Positions 12,625 through 23,858 of a DNA stretch of 64,000 bases are shown one piece after another. Each line of letters opens with the position of its first letter. Within the stretch, counting starts at the first letter, position 1. This stretch comes from Scytalidium lignicola. Its lineage: Eukaryota; Ascomycota; Leotiomycetes. The stretch is from NCBI GenBank assembly GCA_002812745.2, contig NCSJ02000022.1, positions 1 through 64,000 on the forward strand, read 5' to 3'. A model generated the notes under the pieces. It was given only the letters and a program-made list of their open reading frames with translations, was not told where the DNA came from and did no database searches. The position numbers were made by a program, and so were the translations under genes.

Positions 12625-13125
12625 ACTGTCTGATAGTATGGTGGGATATTTGTTTTAAGAGTGGTGCTTGTAAAATTCCAGCATTTGGGGACNTTTTTTC
12701 TTGTCCATGGATCGGAAAATCTGCTAATCCGATAGCGATAAGCTCGATTGGAAGCCGTATATCTAAGGCCATAACATCCACAATTAGCGACACCTTTTAC
12801 TTGTGGCTTGTGCATTTTCTGTGGGGTATTACCGTAAGGATCTTTTGTCCGCTCCGACATCATCATCGTCTTAGCCTCAGCCGAGCATCCTTCCACATGC
12901 TCGCATGCAACTGATCCCGCAACCAACTCCTTCACTCTCAAAACCACTCCTCCTATAAGTACATAGGAATTGCTAAATTTGTCGGTAATACCTCGTACAC
13001 CAGCACAGCAAACCAAATACCGATGTGCACACGGCGGTAGCAAATCCTTCTCTTACTCTTTGCGCTCCAGCCAGTTCGGCGGTGGTAGAGTTGCCGAGGC
13101 TTAACCATTTACTTTTCTACCGACA
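12625..13125. other. Divergent promoter region, RPF2 / PXMP4-like
   Basis: Head-to-head spacer. It contains a minus-strand open frame (12618-13043) with no family resemblance that overlaps the RPF2 start, so I treat it as chance. An N at 12693 sits beside a six-T run. Confidence 0.6.
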
Positions 13126-14160
13126 ATGTCAAGAATCGAGAGTCTAAAGGTACATACAAATCGCAACAATTAAACAATAACAAGCAGAAAATAAATAGAA
13201 AATGGGGCTAATAATGTTGTTCTCTTTTTCGTCGATTTTTTAGAAAACACTAGAAAGTGTAATCCTAGATCCTAAAAATGCAGAACTACTAGCCATCCTC
13301 AAAGCCGCGCGCAATGGAGCCGTGTACGGAACCAAAGTGCGGTTTCCGCATGCATTGGTGTAAGTTTTTTCNTCTCTCTATTTCTCTCTCTCTCTCTAGT
13401 CTTAGAGATCTATCTCTCCTTCTAGTTTTACCCAATGAGCTAACGTGGTGTTGTGGTTTTTGCTCGAAAATAGAGTCATCTTCCTCTTCCGCTCCGGTAC
13501 TGTTCGAGAGAAATTGCAGCTCATATTCCGAGCGACGAGGACACATGCTCAGAACTTAGCCAAGTATGCTGCGGTATACAAAGCGACGATGTTATTGTTG
13601 AAACACTACGGTGGCACGCCTGGGAAAGAAGGTATGGAGGGAATTCATCTACTTGAGCCGATAAATTGGGTAATGTCTTAAGAGAAGTCGCTGACACGGA
13701 TTTTTTAATCCTGGATATAGGTCGGTTTGATACTTTCTTCGCTGGGTTGTTAGGGGGATATCTCGTGTTTGGCCGGCGTTCCAAACATGGTCACGTCTCC
13801 TCTATATCCAAGCAAATTGTCATATTTGGTACGTTGCTCCCCTCCTTCTCAAGTTCCGTCTCCAAATCACACCCGACTAACAGCCCATGACAACTTGCAG
13901 TCTTCGCGCGCGTTTGCCTCTCCTTAGCACAAGTCCTAATCAAACCCAAGACCGGGATTATAAGATCCCCGGCCCTCTCCAATCGGATATCCCACGACGC
14001 ATGGCCCATGTTCGCAGCGCTGAGTTGGGGGTCCGTGATGTGGTTGTTTAGATGGTATCCTGAAACTGTGCAGAGCGGATTGCGGAGCAGTATGGATTAC
14101 ATCTATGTGGAGAGTGATCATTGGGATAGTCTGAGGAATTTTTTCATCGTCAATAAGTAA
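13126..14160 (+). CDS. Peroxisomal membrane protein 4 (PMP24-like, Tim17 superfamily)
   Basis: PXMP4/PMP24 family peroxisomal membrane protein, distantly related to Tim17/22/23; its biochemical role is poorly defined. Five exons (13126-13149, 13244-13359, 13474-13631, 13721-13828, 13901-14160) give 221 aa, close to the animal homologue. Diagnostic stretches are ARNGAVYGTKVRFPHALVM near residue 35, LFRSGTVREKL, GGYLVFG, and the C-terminal SGLRSSMDYIYVESDHWD. The stop follows FIVNK. All five exons join in frame. Intron 2 has a CT repeat and an N (13372) beside a six-T run, outside the coding sequence. Confidence 0.94.
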
Positions 14161-15232
14161 ATGACTTGATTCAGAGGAGAGGGGTTTCAGGGCCATGTGT
14201 GGGTTGAGAAAGAAAGAAAGGGAGGCGGGTGTGATGAAATGAAAATTTCGTACGCCATGAAAGAGGAGAAGATGAATTGATACATACCCTATATGTTTTA
14301 TATGAAATAACTAGCAGATACTGGGGTTATCTTTCCTTAAGAGTAGGATGAACTTTTGCATTATAGCGGTGTTAGGAACTATGCATCTTGTATCTTTATT
14401 ATAGCTTAGACTAGAAGGGATCTGATTTTTGAATCCAGGAACATACCACACTATCACGTTGCCACATCTAGCAATAACAGCTCAATTTGGTAAAGCAGTC
14501 TGCATCAATAATGCTTCCTCTTCTATTCTTTCTCCCAGCCCTCCACCTCCCCTTTGAAGCAAATAACTAGTTTTTACAACTTTCCCAATCTCCTCAAACC
14601 CCAGGTCGCTTAAGCTTCTTAAAGCTGTTAAACACTTGAATAATTGAACATGGAAATAAGGTGATTCTGTGGTTTAGACAACAGAATTGTCCAATGTGAA
14701 GTATTTTCTATTATTGGTAAAAAGAGTGCAGCTGATCAAGAAAAGCCATCTACCTCAAGTGTGCTTTTCTCCAACATAACAAAACTAGATTGTTAATATG
14801 TACAGGTGTATCCTCTATTTCCCCCAAAAGATTAGGGGAAACTTTAGAATACCCATCCACTCTAAGGAAGATGTAGAAGAAGCAGAAAAAAGTAGGCTAA
14901 ATGACAAACTGAAACTTTCAGATCCTATGGAAGCTTGTTTCTCGCTCCCAAGCAACCACAACTGATAAGCAAATATCTTAAATAACAAAACACCCAAGCA
15001 TCCCAAACAACCCAATATTCAGTGCATCGTAAACCCATATGATATATTCCTGAAATCAAGTGCACTAATCACCGCCGCTCTTCGCTCTCAGCAAAACCAG
15101 AATCAGAACCCGAAAGGGACTACTTAGGTCCCCTTAATCCATTTGTAAGTGTTTTTCTTTTCATTAATTTGTAATTTTTAATTGAGAATAGTGGTGATGA
15201 TGGTGATGAAGGTGATGGTAGATGGTAATGGC
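14161..15232. other. Convergent intergenic region
   Basis: About 1.1 kb without a supportable gene. It is AT-rich, with a GATGGT-type imperfect repeat near 15191-15230 close to the end of the next minus-strand gene. Small frames such as 14815-15015 look like chance. Confidence 0.55.
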
Positions 15233-15511
15233 CTACTTTCGTTCTAAGCCTATTCCCATTCCCGCTCCGTATCCGAGAATTGCAGCCTCCTGTTTTAACT
15301 TTGAATCTTGGCCACCGTTCTTCAACGCTTGTTCGCGGTCGTAGGCTGCGGTGGGTGGCTCGCCGAGACCGGAGAAGAAGGATTTAAGCTTGGATGAGGT
15401 GGATTTTTGATTTAAGGGAGAGGGCGATGTGGAGGACGAGCCGACAAGGGGTTTTGTGGAGGAGGTGGAGTATATTGAGGCAGCGTCGGATTTTCTGCTT
15501 AGAGAAGGCAT
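15233..15511 (-). CDS. Small Ser-rich hypothetical protein
   Basis: A 92-aa frame starting MPSLSRKSDAAS. I do not recognise a named family, but short proteins with this layout (basic/Ser-rich N-terminus, KLKSFFSGLGEPP in the middle, AAYDREQALKNGG, Gly-rich GYGAGMGIGL end) occur as uncharacterised proteins in filamentous ascomycetes, as far as I can recall. The upstream in-frame ATG at 15571 would add 20 residues of unconvincing sequence, so I prefer 15511. No signal peptide or TM segment is visible. It could be a stress-type small disordered protein, but that is only a guess. Confidence 0.6.
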   Translation of the reverse strand: MPSLSRKSDAASIYSTSSTKPLVGSSSTSPSPLNQKSTSSKLKSFFSGLGEPPTAAYDREQALKNGGQDSKLKQEAAILGYGAGMGIGLERK

Positions 15512-18145
15512 ATTGAGCTGGATTTGAGGGTGGAGAGTGATCTTCGAGAGAGTAATTTTGGTAGTGATCAAATTGATAAGCTGTGGTAGCAGTGATCACT
15601 GTTTGCTATGATTTTGGACAAATGCCAATTTGATGTTGTCCGTAGACGGTTGTGATGCGATGATGTGAAAATAAGATTGAGAGATAATTTCGAAGAGTGA
15701 TCTTCTTTAGTCTTGATGTCTTTGATTGAGTAATAAAAGGAGAGCTTGATTGAGAGAAATTCAATGCTCTTATATATGACGGCTGAAAATAAGACGGAAT
15801 AATGCACTCACTAAGTCGATAAGCCTTACCTTCTTGACTGTGCCTCTCAGTGTTTACAGGTTCTTTCGTCTAGCAGGGCACTTCACCTCGTAGTCTAGCA
15901 GGGCAACAGTCATTCGTAACCAGCCTTGCGTCACCAATACATGCATGAGATGGAGCCATCTGATCTGACAAATTGTGATAGACCATACACAAGAAATGTT
16001 GACACAAGGTCATGTACCGAGAGCACATCAATTCAAGACTAAGTTATTAGCAGGCATCTCGAGCAGACCGGGACAGCGTCATCCGAAGTGGGAGTGTGGT
16101 GTTAGTGNCTTGGCAGCCTCAGGCGGGGATGCGCAGGCACCAGCAGTCGTCTCGAATAGCCTTGTCTCTTCATCTGTGTCTCCGCACAACCTCGCCCCGA
16201 TGAGTCAGTCCGGGCCAGGAGAGGAAAATCACCAAGCATGCAACAAGCAAAAGTCATCAAATCCTCGACTATAATTAGTTCATGCATAAACAGATATCAA
16301 ATTTTCCCCTTCGCGTCAAAGAACAGTCATAGCCTCTAAAATCCTATGATGCTGCGAGGTAGTGCATGTTTTTGGGCGAAGAGGGGCGCTGGACCGAGTA
16401 ATCAACTGTATCATGCAAGTAGGGAAAAAACCCTTGTAGTGAGCCTCGTGCTTCCATGACGTGTATAATATTTTTCTCCGATCAGATCCGTTGGCAATCT
16501 CAATTGCGAGATATTCTAACGTAAATTGGGCAAGGCTGGGGGAGCCCGAGAGAAAGTTGTGATATGAGTCGAGAGTACGTGAAGGGGTAGCAATGTGGCA
16601 CAAGATGGACACGTCTGACAAGAAGAAATTGCAACCAGCGCTAGGCGTTCCAGACCCGGTCAGACCAAAGTCCGACATCTGGGTTGATATTGAATTCGGA
16701 TCGTTCTTGTTGAGATGATTTCAGCGCTTGGTAAGGGGACTGTAAAGCTTGGCGTTGAAAAGACCAACTTTGAAGACCAACTTTGAAGCTTAATTAGCTT
16801 AGAAGCCAAAATGAGAGTCGGATTCTCGGTGCCTGGGGCAGAACGCGTAACGGATGATGAGAGTGGCGGCCTTGCACATGAAGGCAGCCAGATTGTGCAC
16901 TGGCCGACTGGCAAATTCAAATTCGCTGCCTTGCGAAGCGGGGCTCTTTTGGCTTGTGGAGAGGCTTACGTAGTTGGAAAGCTTATTCTGCGAGATTATG
17001 CACGGCCATCGTCAATTCTTTTTTCTTTCTCCATTTGCTATACAAATCTGAGACTGACAAGTGTGCTTGGAAAGGTACCTAATTGAATTGACTGATGATG
17101 AGCCCACGGACAATCCATTCGAAGTCTTTTTTTACGTACCAATTGAGGTTCAATTGAAACTTCTGCTCGAAAAGAAATTAGAACTGAAGCAGTTATTTGG
17201 TTCTGAAACTGATAACCAATCCGAGGCAATATGCTCTGAATTTTGGCTGAAATTACATAGTAGTAGTGAAATGAGCCTTTTCCCTCTTAATTTACCTTGT
17301 AACTCTTTTCCAATTACGAATCAAACTTTGTACAAAGCCTCCCTGTATCCTTCAGGTCTTCTGAATTAGCCACTATTATGCTTCGATAAGAATCAACAAT
17401 TGACAAGAACTATACGGAATAAGAAGTTATATAAGCTGCCAATGAGCTCAGCTACCAGCTTCATCAGACATGCTAAACAACCTCCAATATTAATTATTGT
17501 TATGGAACACACAGCTTTAGGACTTCCATGAGCATGAAGCTCTTATCTAAATCGCGACTCGATGGATCTAGGACTAATCCAGATCACAAAACACATATAG
17601 CCTCAAAGACTATTGCTTCCAAACCAGGAAATTCTTATCTCAAGCACCACATCACCATGGCATCAATGACCGGTAATGAAGCAGGCGATTCCTATGTCCC
17701 ATTCCCGGATGGTTAGGCGACCCATCCGTATATCAAGCAATACCTAGGCAGTTTGAGTCCAGAAGGTACAGTTGCAAATCCATATTTGGATTTACCGTTT
17801 AGGGAGTGGTAGGTCTTGTAGATTCCGAGTTTATGATGAATGTGTTGTCCGGTTATTTTGTTATTTAACAGTCTCCTGGTAGTATAAAGTGTTTTCATTA
17901 TTCATACCTAGAGTTCATAATTTTACACCGTGAAAGTAACTCAACATATCATACCATAACTTCATGCACTCATAATCCAAATCCATCAAGAGTATAACGA
18001 AGACCTCCCTAATAAAGGGCTTCACCAATTCGTCATCGAAGTAAAGACGCTTCTCCACAACCATCCCATTAAGAGATATCTCATAGGATGTATTTCCCGA
18101 GAGTAGAAACGTCATGCATGATCCAGATATATCCAATCATTTATC
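15512..18145. other. 2.6-kb gene-poor region
   Basis: No supportable gene. It holds a perfect two-copy 13-bp tandem (16761-16786), an N at 16108, and several stop-limited frames on both strands without family resemblance. Around 17657-17811 two frame pieces in the same register are split by one TAG; see findings. The first part contains the promoter of the small gene ending at 15511. Confidence 0.5.
16761..16786. repeat. 13-bp direct tandem duplication
   Basis: The 13-mer AGACCAACTTTGA occurs twice in direct succession. It is short and local, most simply a replication-slippage product. No gene is nearby. Confidence 0.85.
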
Positions 18146-19227
18146 TCATGATCGTCTCTTGCCACGGCTACCACCACCTCTATTCGCAATACTATTCGCC
18201 ATATCACTCTTGAAATGTCGAATGATAGTCTTATCCATTTCCCTCTCCGTCTCCAGCGCCCTAATGCGTTCCTGCAGCTCTGCTATTTTAATATCTTTAT
18301 TTTTCAGCCCAAGCCGACTGATATCCCTTCCTCGCGCAATACCAGAAGTCCTCAAAGCATGCTTGCTCAATAGGCTACGGAGACTAGAAAGTGTTTCGTC
18401 GTCAATCACTTGGTCCTTGAGCAGATCCATGATTTCATTTGTTATATCATAGTTATTCAATGAAATTTCTCCGTGATCACTGCTCATGCTCGTGTCGAAA
18501 GAACGTTTTAGGCTTGGCGTTTTTGATGGTGTTTGGAGGCCAAACGATTCATTGCGTTCAAAAATGTTGGCCTTTCGCTTTGTAGCTGGGGTAGTGAAGA
18601 CATCCTCATCTTTTCTTTCTGTCATAGGAGTAGGCAAGGCTGATATCTTGTCTTGTCTTTTTGTGCTCCTTGGAGTAGCATACTGACTGGCTTTGATTGT
18701 TTTCCGCGGTGTCTCCAGCTGGCGTTCCGCAGCACCCACAATCTCACCCACATCTTCGGCGCTTAATGGGAAAGACCCAAATTCATCATCACCCTGGGCC
18801 GCTAACTTGGGTAGAGATTCTTTGCTAGTTTCATTATCTCCTTTTATTGTCCTCTTCCTCGGAGTTTCCTTTAACGGTGTTTTGTGCCTTACGTCAAGCT
18901 CAGAATGCGAGTTATCGAAGATAACCTTCACTTCTCTTCCAACTGCCATATCTTCCCAAAGAAAGAAATTGCATGCTTCTTCCTTTGGCTTTTGGCAGGT
19001 GTAGAACCATCGTCCTTTGTTACGACCTTCTTTCCGCACTCGAAACCGCGAGGCAGGAAGGCGGGGTTTGCAATTGCCTACATGAGTTAAAATATGATCA
19101 ACCAGGCTAAATAATGAGAATCCATACAATGCCAGATCCCATCAGCAAAGAGGCCTTTCAGAGGTATTTTCTTTGGTGTTCCAGGCTCATCAGCGGACTC
19201 GGCACCTTTGAATGGTGACTTGAACAT
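18146..19227 (-). CDS. GRF zinc-finger protein with C-terminal coiled coil
   Basis: Two exons (19128-19227 and 18146-19077, intron 50 nt) give 343 aa. The exon junction falls inside a GRF-type zinc finger: GIWHCNCK, then NKGRWFYTCQ, then the CNFFLW end (residues about 31-75). GRF fingers bind single-stranded DNA in proteins such as Topo III, APE2 and ZGRF1, but no catalytic domain follows here. The middle is disordered with many TP/SP sites (TPRK, TPST, TPSK), suggestive of kinase control. The last 60 residues (KNKDIKIAELQERIRALE and on) form a predicted coiled coil, ending in a Gly/Arg tail. Likely a DNA-binding adaptor in genome maintenance; this is inference. Confidence 0.85.
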
Positions 19228-19735
19228 AGTTGCGTCATGGAACTCCAGAAGTATCAACTGGAGCAGAGTGCAGCCGTAGTAAGATTCATCTTGGTTAAAA
19301 GTTTCGAAATATATACTGCATTATTCTAGCTCATAGCAATGGATATTTGATGAAGTTTGTTTGATAGATGGAACGCTGCGACAGATTAATGGTTGGCTGG
19401 CCGACAAAGAGCCAGCCTTGTCTTTATCTTATCGCCTCATACTCAGCCTCAACAACGTTAACTTTTAACACAGCGACATCTTATGTGCTTTGAATCAAAT
19501 TCAGATAACATAGTTAAGCATGCTGATTAGGGCCTTTCCTTCCTGAATGCTTTGGAGCTTTTTACCTGCGACTAAAATGCTCATACAAATGACATGATGC
19601 AGACTGGCTTGGGTAGGTTTCCGAGTGAAGAGACAGGTCAACTGCAGATGTCTAGATCATGTATCAAATGATCTCAATCACCAAAAATCATAGAAGGAGA
19701 CAAAGAATGTACAATTTACACACATTGTCTCATCA
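19228..19735. other. Intergenic region between zf-GRF and SET/MYND genes
   Basis: Promoter side of the zf-GRF gene and 3' side of the SET/MYND gene. I see no coding frame or repeat in it. Confidence 0.6.
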
Positions 19736-21420
19736 TTATATCGTCTCTAAAAGTAGAGGCATTAATTCAGCCAATTCCCTCAAAGCAGCGAAGCAAATTT
19801 TGGCCTGTTCTCTCCCCTGAATATCAGCACCGTTACTAATCTGCCAGAGCTTTAAATACTCCCCATAGCCTCCTCTTAGTCTTTGTACTTCCTCCACATC
19901 TTCTAGCTCAGTCCTAATTTCAACTGCTATTCTCGTACCTGGTCCATGACTCTTCTCCACGAGTTCCGTTACCAGAATCAAGAGAGCTTGGACAGTAGAA
20001 ATATAATCTATTCCTAGTACCATTTCAATATTTTCTTTATCTTTTGAAAGAAACTGTTTACAGGTGGATTGGAGATCCTCTGTAGACATTGATGCGATGA
20101 CCTTCAGGAGTTGGGCGATGGTGAAGAGTCGTATGACACGAACTGGATTGTGTGGTTGTGGATAGTTGTAAATATCGCACTTCAAATGTAGAAATATCAA
20201 TACTACTGTTGCTGGTAAATATGCCTCTGTGTCTAAGTAGGCTAAATAAAAGGCGTGTAAGAAGGATGGATATGGCGCTTGTGCATAACGACCGTGTGTC
20301 GTGAGTGGAGAGAGAAGAGAGTGTGCTTTCTTGAGATATCGAAACTTGCTGGTAATAGATTCATCTTTAGATTTCTGCAGAATGCTTTCTGCCTGGGTAA
20401 ATATATTTGGTTGGGATTTGAGTTCCTCAGTGAAGGATATTGATGCCTCTTTAGCCACCTGACTGCTTGCAAAGGCTTTTGATTGATCCAATCGATATAG
20501 GAGATCGACTTTCTGAGATCCATCACTGACAAATCTTTGAAAAATTTGGTATGGACTCATATCCCTGACACACTTCTCACACTCACATGTGAAGAAATAC
20601 CGATCTCGAAGTTCATTCTGTCTCATCTCACGGCGCTGAGTTGGATCTACATAAGAGATAAAAACCTCCTCATCTTTCTTGATATGCTCAATTGCTCTCA
20701 TACATAATGCGCGGCCATCGAACGTAATTGCTACATTAGGGGTGCATGAGTGGTTTGCCAGTGATGCACGTGGTTCAAAGCAAAGCCCGACAGGAGTATC
20801 ATCTGGCAGCGTTATCCGGAATGCATTCACTCTCATCTAGGAATCAGTCAGGACTTTGGATGACAAAAAATCACATGAAAGGAACTCACTCGAGCTAGTA
20901 TTTCAACAGCTATATTAGCCGATTTCTCGGGGAAATTGGCATACTTCATCGCAGCTTTGCATTGTAACATCATTTCCATTGCCCGCTCGCGATCATTCTG
21001 TTGTTCTACCATATGTGATTTTAGTTGTGGCCATCTTGGTTCTTCACTAATTGCACGGTGTTGTAGGAGAACTTGGAGTAAGGCCCGTACAGGCGTAGGC
21101 AGAACACCAGGAAGGCCTTTGAAGATCGGGCACTCCTTCTTGTGGAACGCTTTCCAGGATGCCACCTGACAAGATTGAGAGCAATATCTATCCGTTTTGC
21201 AGCCACTACATCTCTTCAGGCCGGACTCCTTTCCTTCTTTAAAGCAGTATGCGCATATTCGGTCTAGAGCTGATTTTTCTACGACCGAGATAAAAGGATT
21301 GTTGATTTTGATGATGGCTTCTCCTTGTTCAACATCCTTTGATGCCAGTAGAGAAGCTCCAATTTTCCTGTTGTATCGGGGATCATCTTCACCAAGGACA
21401 TGTGTAAAATTTATATCCAT
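19736..21420 (-). CDS. SET and MYND domain protein (SMYD-like lysine methyltransferase)
   Basis: Two exons (20890-21420 and 19736-20836, intron 53 nt) give 543 aa. The SET domain is split by a MYND zinc finger (CAYCF, CSGC, YCSQSC, HKKEC; residues about 49-89). The second SET half has the catalytic NHSCTPN motif and the VFISYVD segment, followed by the post-SET CECEKC. The rest is an alpha-helical TPR-like C-terminal region, as in SMYD enzymes. Such proteins methylate lysines on histones or other proteins using SAM; the substrate cannot be told from sequence. An upstream in-frame ATG at 21441 would add seven residues. I prefer 21420 because the protein then begins with MDINFTHVLGEDDPRYNRK, which reads as a conserved start. 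Confidence 0.9.
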
Positions 21421-21763
21421 ATTTCTTGTTATATAATACACCGAAGAAATGTCAGTGAGCGACGATAATAGTTAAATTAATATGCTGCTTAGTCATGCAT
21501 CCATTGTTAACTCAACTTTAACTGCCTATCAAAGTGAAGTACGTAGTTTATGGAATGTTTGGTAGAGTGATGTAGGGAAATTTGTTACTAGAAGTTTCTG
21601 AGGTCACCAACTCATAAGCGATTATTAGAGCTTAATGAAACAATGTCTAACATGTAGGCACACAGTTCAACCACCCGTATAAAAGAGAATATGGTGGTTT
21701 TTGTTAAGGATGTCTTCTTATTTGTACCAGAAATAGTACATACATGCATTACAAATGTAAATA
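21421..21763. other. Intergenic region, SET/MYND promoter and SIL1 3' side
   Basis: Short AT-rich spacer of about 340 bases. Nothing recognisable beyond the presumed promoter of the SET/MYND gene. Confidence 0.6.
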
Positions 21764-23023
21764 TCACAAATCCTTATGCGTCTCTTTAGATGTCGACCTC
21801 TGAGGTCTCTGTCTTTGAAGGGCATTAAGAAATTCAGTTGCCCAATCCTCATCGGCCTCATTCTTCTTAGCAGACGCCACGAACCGCTTCACATGATACT
21901 CCCAACAGCCATCGGAAGTCCTTGTATTCGACTTTTCGCACACCTTGTCGCTGGAAATCGGTAGCTTTGGCCAAATTCCAAGTACAGCTCCCATTTCCTC
22001 ATCAAGGAAGTTATCCGTGACAAGATTGGCTATTCTCTCCTTAACACTAGACCATTTGTAATCTGTGCCCTTGAGGAACATTGAGAGCAAGAGCTTCATG
22101 CCTTCATTAGTAATGAAATTATCCCGTATTGATGGATCCTTTAAGAACCCGCTCAGAGCGGATACTTTAGCTCTTAAAGCTGCAGGACTATGCTCACTGC
22201 TCAACTGAGAGTGTAACAACTTGATAATATTATCACCAGGTTTCGCTCCACCAAGTTTTTCAGCGTCGCAAGTGGGATATAGGACTAGTTTTTGCATCTT
22301 GGTAAGCTCTTTGAGAGCAGTAGGATTGTTCTGGATAGCGCTACTGAGGATCGAAGCTGCTTTGTGATCACGGCCCTTCTTGCCTTCAACCTCATGCCCG
22401 GGTGATTGACTTGCAAGTAAGCAGATAAGCCTCTCCAACACTGGACCGTCTTTGACGATTTCGACACCGTAATATATGTCATGAGAAAGATCTGACAAGT
22501 CATCCAATGCAGTGTCAAAGTCATGGCCTTCCGTATTCACAAATAACATTGCTTTCTGGAAAGTTTCCAACTCGGTATCATCTGGTCTCGGTGGTAGTAT
22601 CTTCCCAGCTGGGTTATATTCTGGTGGTTCCTGCCCTCGTACTGCTGGTTTCTCTTCAATTTTCTGATCTGTAGCCTCTTGTTCGCTCTCTGGTACCACT
22701 ACCATGGCTTGTTCCACCGGAATGTTTGACTCTACGTCTTCTCCTTCTATTGGGATATTAAGTCTCGCTTCCTTTTCTCCAGTCCATATGTTCAGTCTGA
22801 CATGAAGCCCTGGCGGTATATCCTGCCCTTCTCTTATCAGTTGAAATTCTTCTGTCGGTTGAAACTGCTTCGGATAACATTCTGAGAGATTGTCACCCGG
22901 ACAGATGAGCTCAGTGTCTCCTCGCGGAGATGAAGATGGAGAGGGAGGCGAGGGTATCGTAGCGAGAACAAAACAACTTAAGAAAGCCAAAATCAGAAGG
23001 TAAGAGATCCTTAAACGGGCCAT
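21764..23023 (-). CDS. SIL1: SIL1-type nucleotide exchange factor of ER Hsp70
   Basis: Single-exon 419-aa protein. It begins with a clear signal peptide (residues 1-22, ISYLLILAFLSCFVL), so it enters the ER. The rest matches Sil1/Sls1, the armadillo-type ADP/ATP exchange factor for BiP/Kar2, including the fungal N-terminal segment with LICPG, CYPKQFQP and LNIWTGEKEARLN, and the helical repeats from about residue 160 onward. Near the C-terminus lies the conserved SDGCWEYHVKRF. The protein ends in HKDL rather than HDEL; it may be a weak retrieval signal. The chromodomain gene lies just upstream on the same strand, with only 83 bases between. Confidence 0.92.
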   Translation of the reverse strand: MARLRISYLLILAFLSCFVLATIPSPPSPSSSPRGDTELICPGDNLSECYPKQFQPTEEFQLIREGQDIPPGLHVRLNIWTGEKEARLNIPIEGEDVESNIPVEQAMVVVPESEQEATDQKIEEKPAVRGQEPPEYNPAGKILPPRPDDTELETFQKAMLFVNTEGHDFDTALDDLSDLSHDIYYGVEIVKDGPVLERLICLLASQSPGHEVEGKKGRDHKAASILSSAIQNNPTALKELTKMQKLVLYPTCDAEKLGGAKPGDNIIKLLHSQLSSEHSPAALRAKVSALSGFLKDPSIRDNFITNEGMKLLLSMFLKGTDYKWSSVKERIANLVTDNFLDEEMGAVLGIWPKLPISSDKVCEKSNTRTSDGCWEYHVKRFVASAKKNEADEDWATEFLNALQRQRPQRSTSKETHKDL

Positions 23024-23106
23024 ATTGAAATTATGTACGATGTGGTGTTGGTAATAGGGCCCTCAAGAAAATAGGTTTCTAGAACTCTGCAGCTAAACCT
23101 TATACT

Positions 23107-23673
23107 TTACTCATCAGCAGCCTTCGCTGCTGCAAGAACACTCTTAACAGCGCGCTTCAGCCGCCGAAGTCTTCGCCGTTCTTTTTCTAGCTGCCACAAG
23201 TGCTTCCGAGCGTTCGTATAGGCGGCTAAGTCAAATCCGTCTGATTTACCTTCTGATATTTTCTGCCTTTCTGACTCCCACGTACTAAGTAATCGTGGAT
23301 ATTCTCGCAGCGAGTCCTCTGTCTCCCAGGTTGATCTGATTAGAGAATAACCTTGCCACTTTACTAAATAACAAGGTTGACCGTGGCGATGGTCTTCCCA
23401 AATGATCCGTTCAGGTGGATTTTCCGGTTCGTCTTCGTCCCCAGTTGAGGCTAGGGATCCTGTGCTATCGTATGGTTCTTCTTCTACAGTCGAAGCATCT
23501 GAACTAGAATCGACGTGCCCGGCGTCTTCTCTATGTGATTCTATTAAACTTGGGTTGTGATCGGTCTCAGTATTGGTTAAAATAGAATCTTGAGTGCTAC
23601 TAGGATCTATTCTATCCTCTATTTGCTCGGGAGAGCTCCCGTTATATATCTGTTCACTACTGTCGACATTCAT
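23107..23673 (-). CDS. Small chromodomain protein
   Basis: Single-exon 188-aa protein. Residues 1-85 are acidic and Ser/Thr-rich. A chromodomain follows: ERIIWEDHR, then CYLVKWQGYS and STWETEDSL (about residues 88-140), with the aromatic residues (Y, W, W) that normally cage a methyl-lysine. After it comes a basic helical segment (KERRRLRRLKRAVK). No chromoshadow, integrase or reverse transcriptase sequence is present next to it, so it is a free-standing gene, not a visible retrotransposon piece. A number of such short chromodomain proteins exist in filamentous fungi. Probable histone-methyl-mark reader; partner unknown. Its start is only 185 bases from the divergent complex I gene. Confidence 0.85.
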   Translation of the reverse strand: MNVDSSEQIYNGSSPEQIEDRIDPSSTQDSILTNTETDHNPSLIESHREDAGHVDSSSDASTVEEEPYDSTGSLASTGDEDEPENPPERIIWEDHRHGQPCYLVKWQGYSLIRSTWETEDSLREYPRLLSTWESERQKISEGKSDGFDLAAYTNARKHLWQLEKERRRLRRLKRAVKSVLAAAKAADE

Positions 23674-23858
23674 CGTAAGGACAAGTGGCCGAACTGAGTT
23701 AGCTGAGCCTTAGATCCAAGCGTGAGGTTATCGATGTGGAACCTGAGGCGATCAATTCTGTCGGCCCTGCTGACTAATAAATTGGGTAGCCGGGGATCTC
23801 TCTCCAACGTCCTCGGAGAGAGCTACCAGCATTGAAAGCTCAATTCAACACCATCATT

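Noticed and set aside
12618..13043. 141-aa minus-strand frame upstream of RPF2
   Set aside because: Overlaps the RPF2 start exon and intron, contains an N, and has no family resemblance; more likely promoter sequence open by chance.
16316..16678. 120-aa minus-strand frame in the gene-poor region
   Set aside because: No motif, and composition resembles translated non-coding DNA.
16761..16786. CRISPR-like or regulatory array from tandem repeats
   Set aside because: Only two 13-bp copies without spacers; simple slippage, and the organism is a eukaryote.
23107..23673. Chromodomain gene as a retrotransposon fragment
   Set aside because: No reverse transcriptase, integrase, LTR or target-site duplication nearby; it is a clean single frame with its own start and stop.
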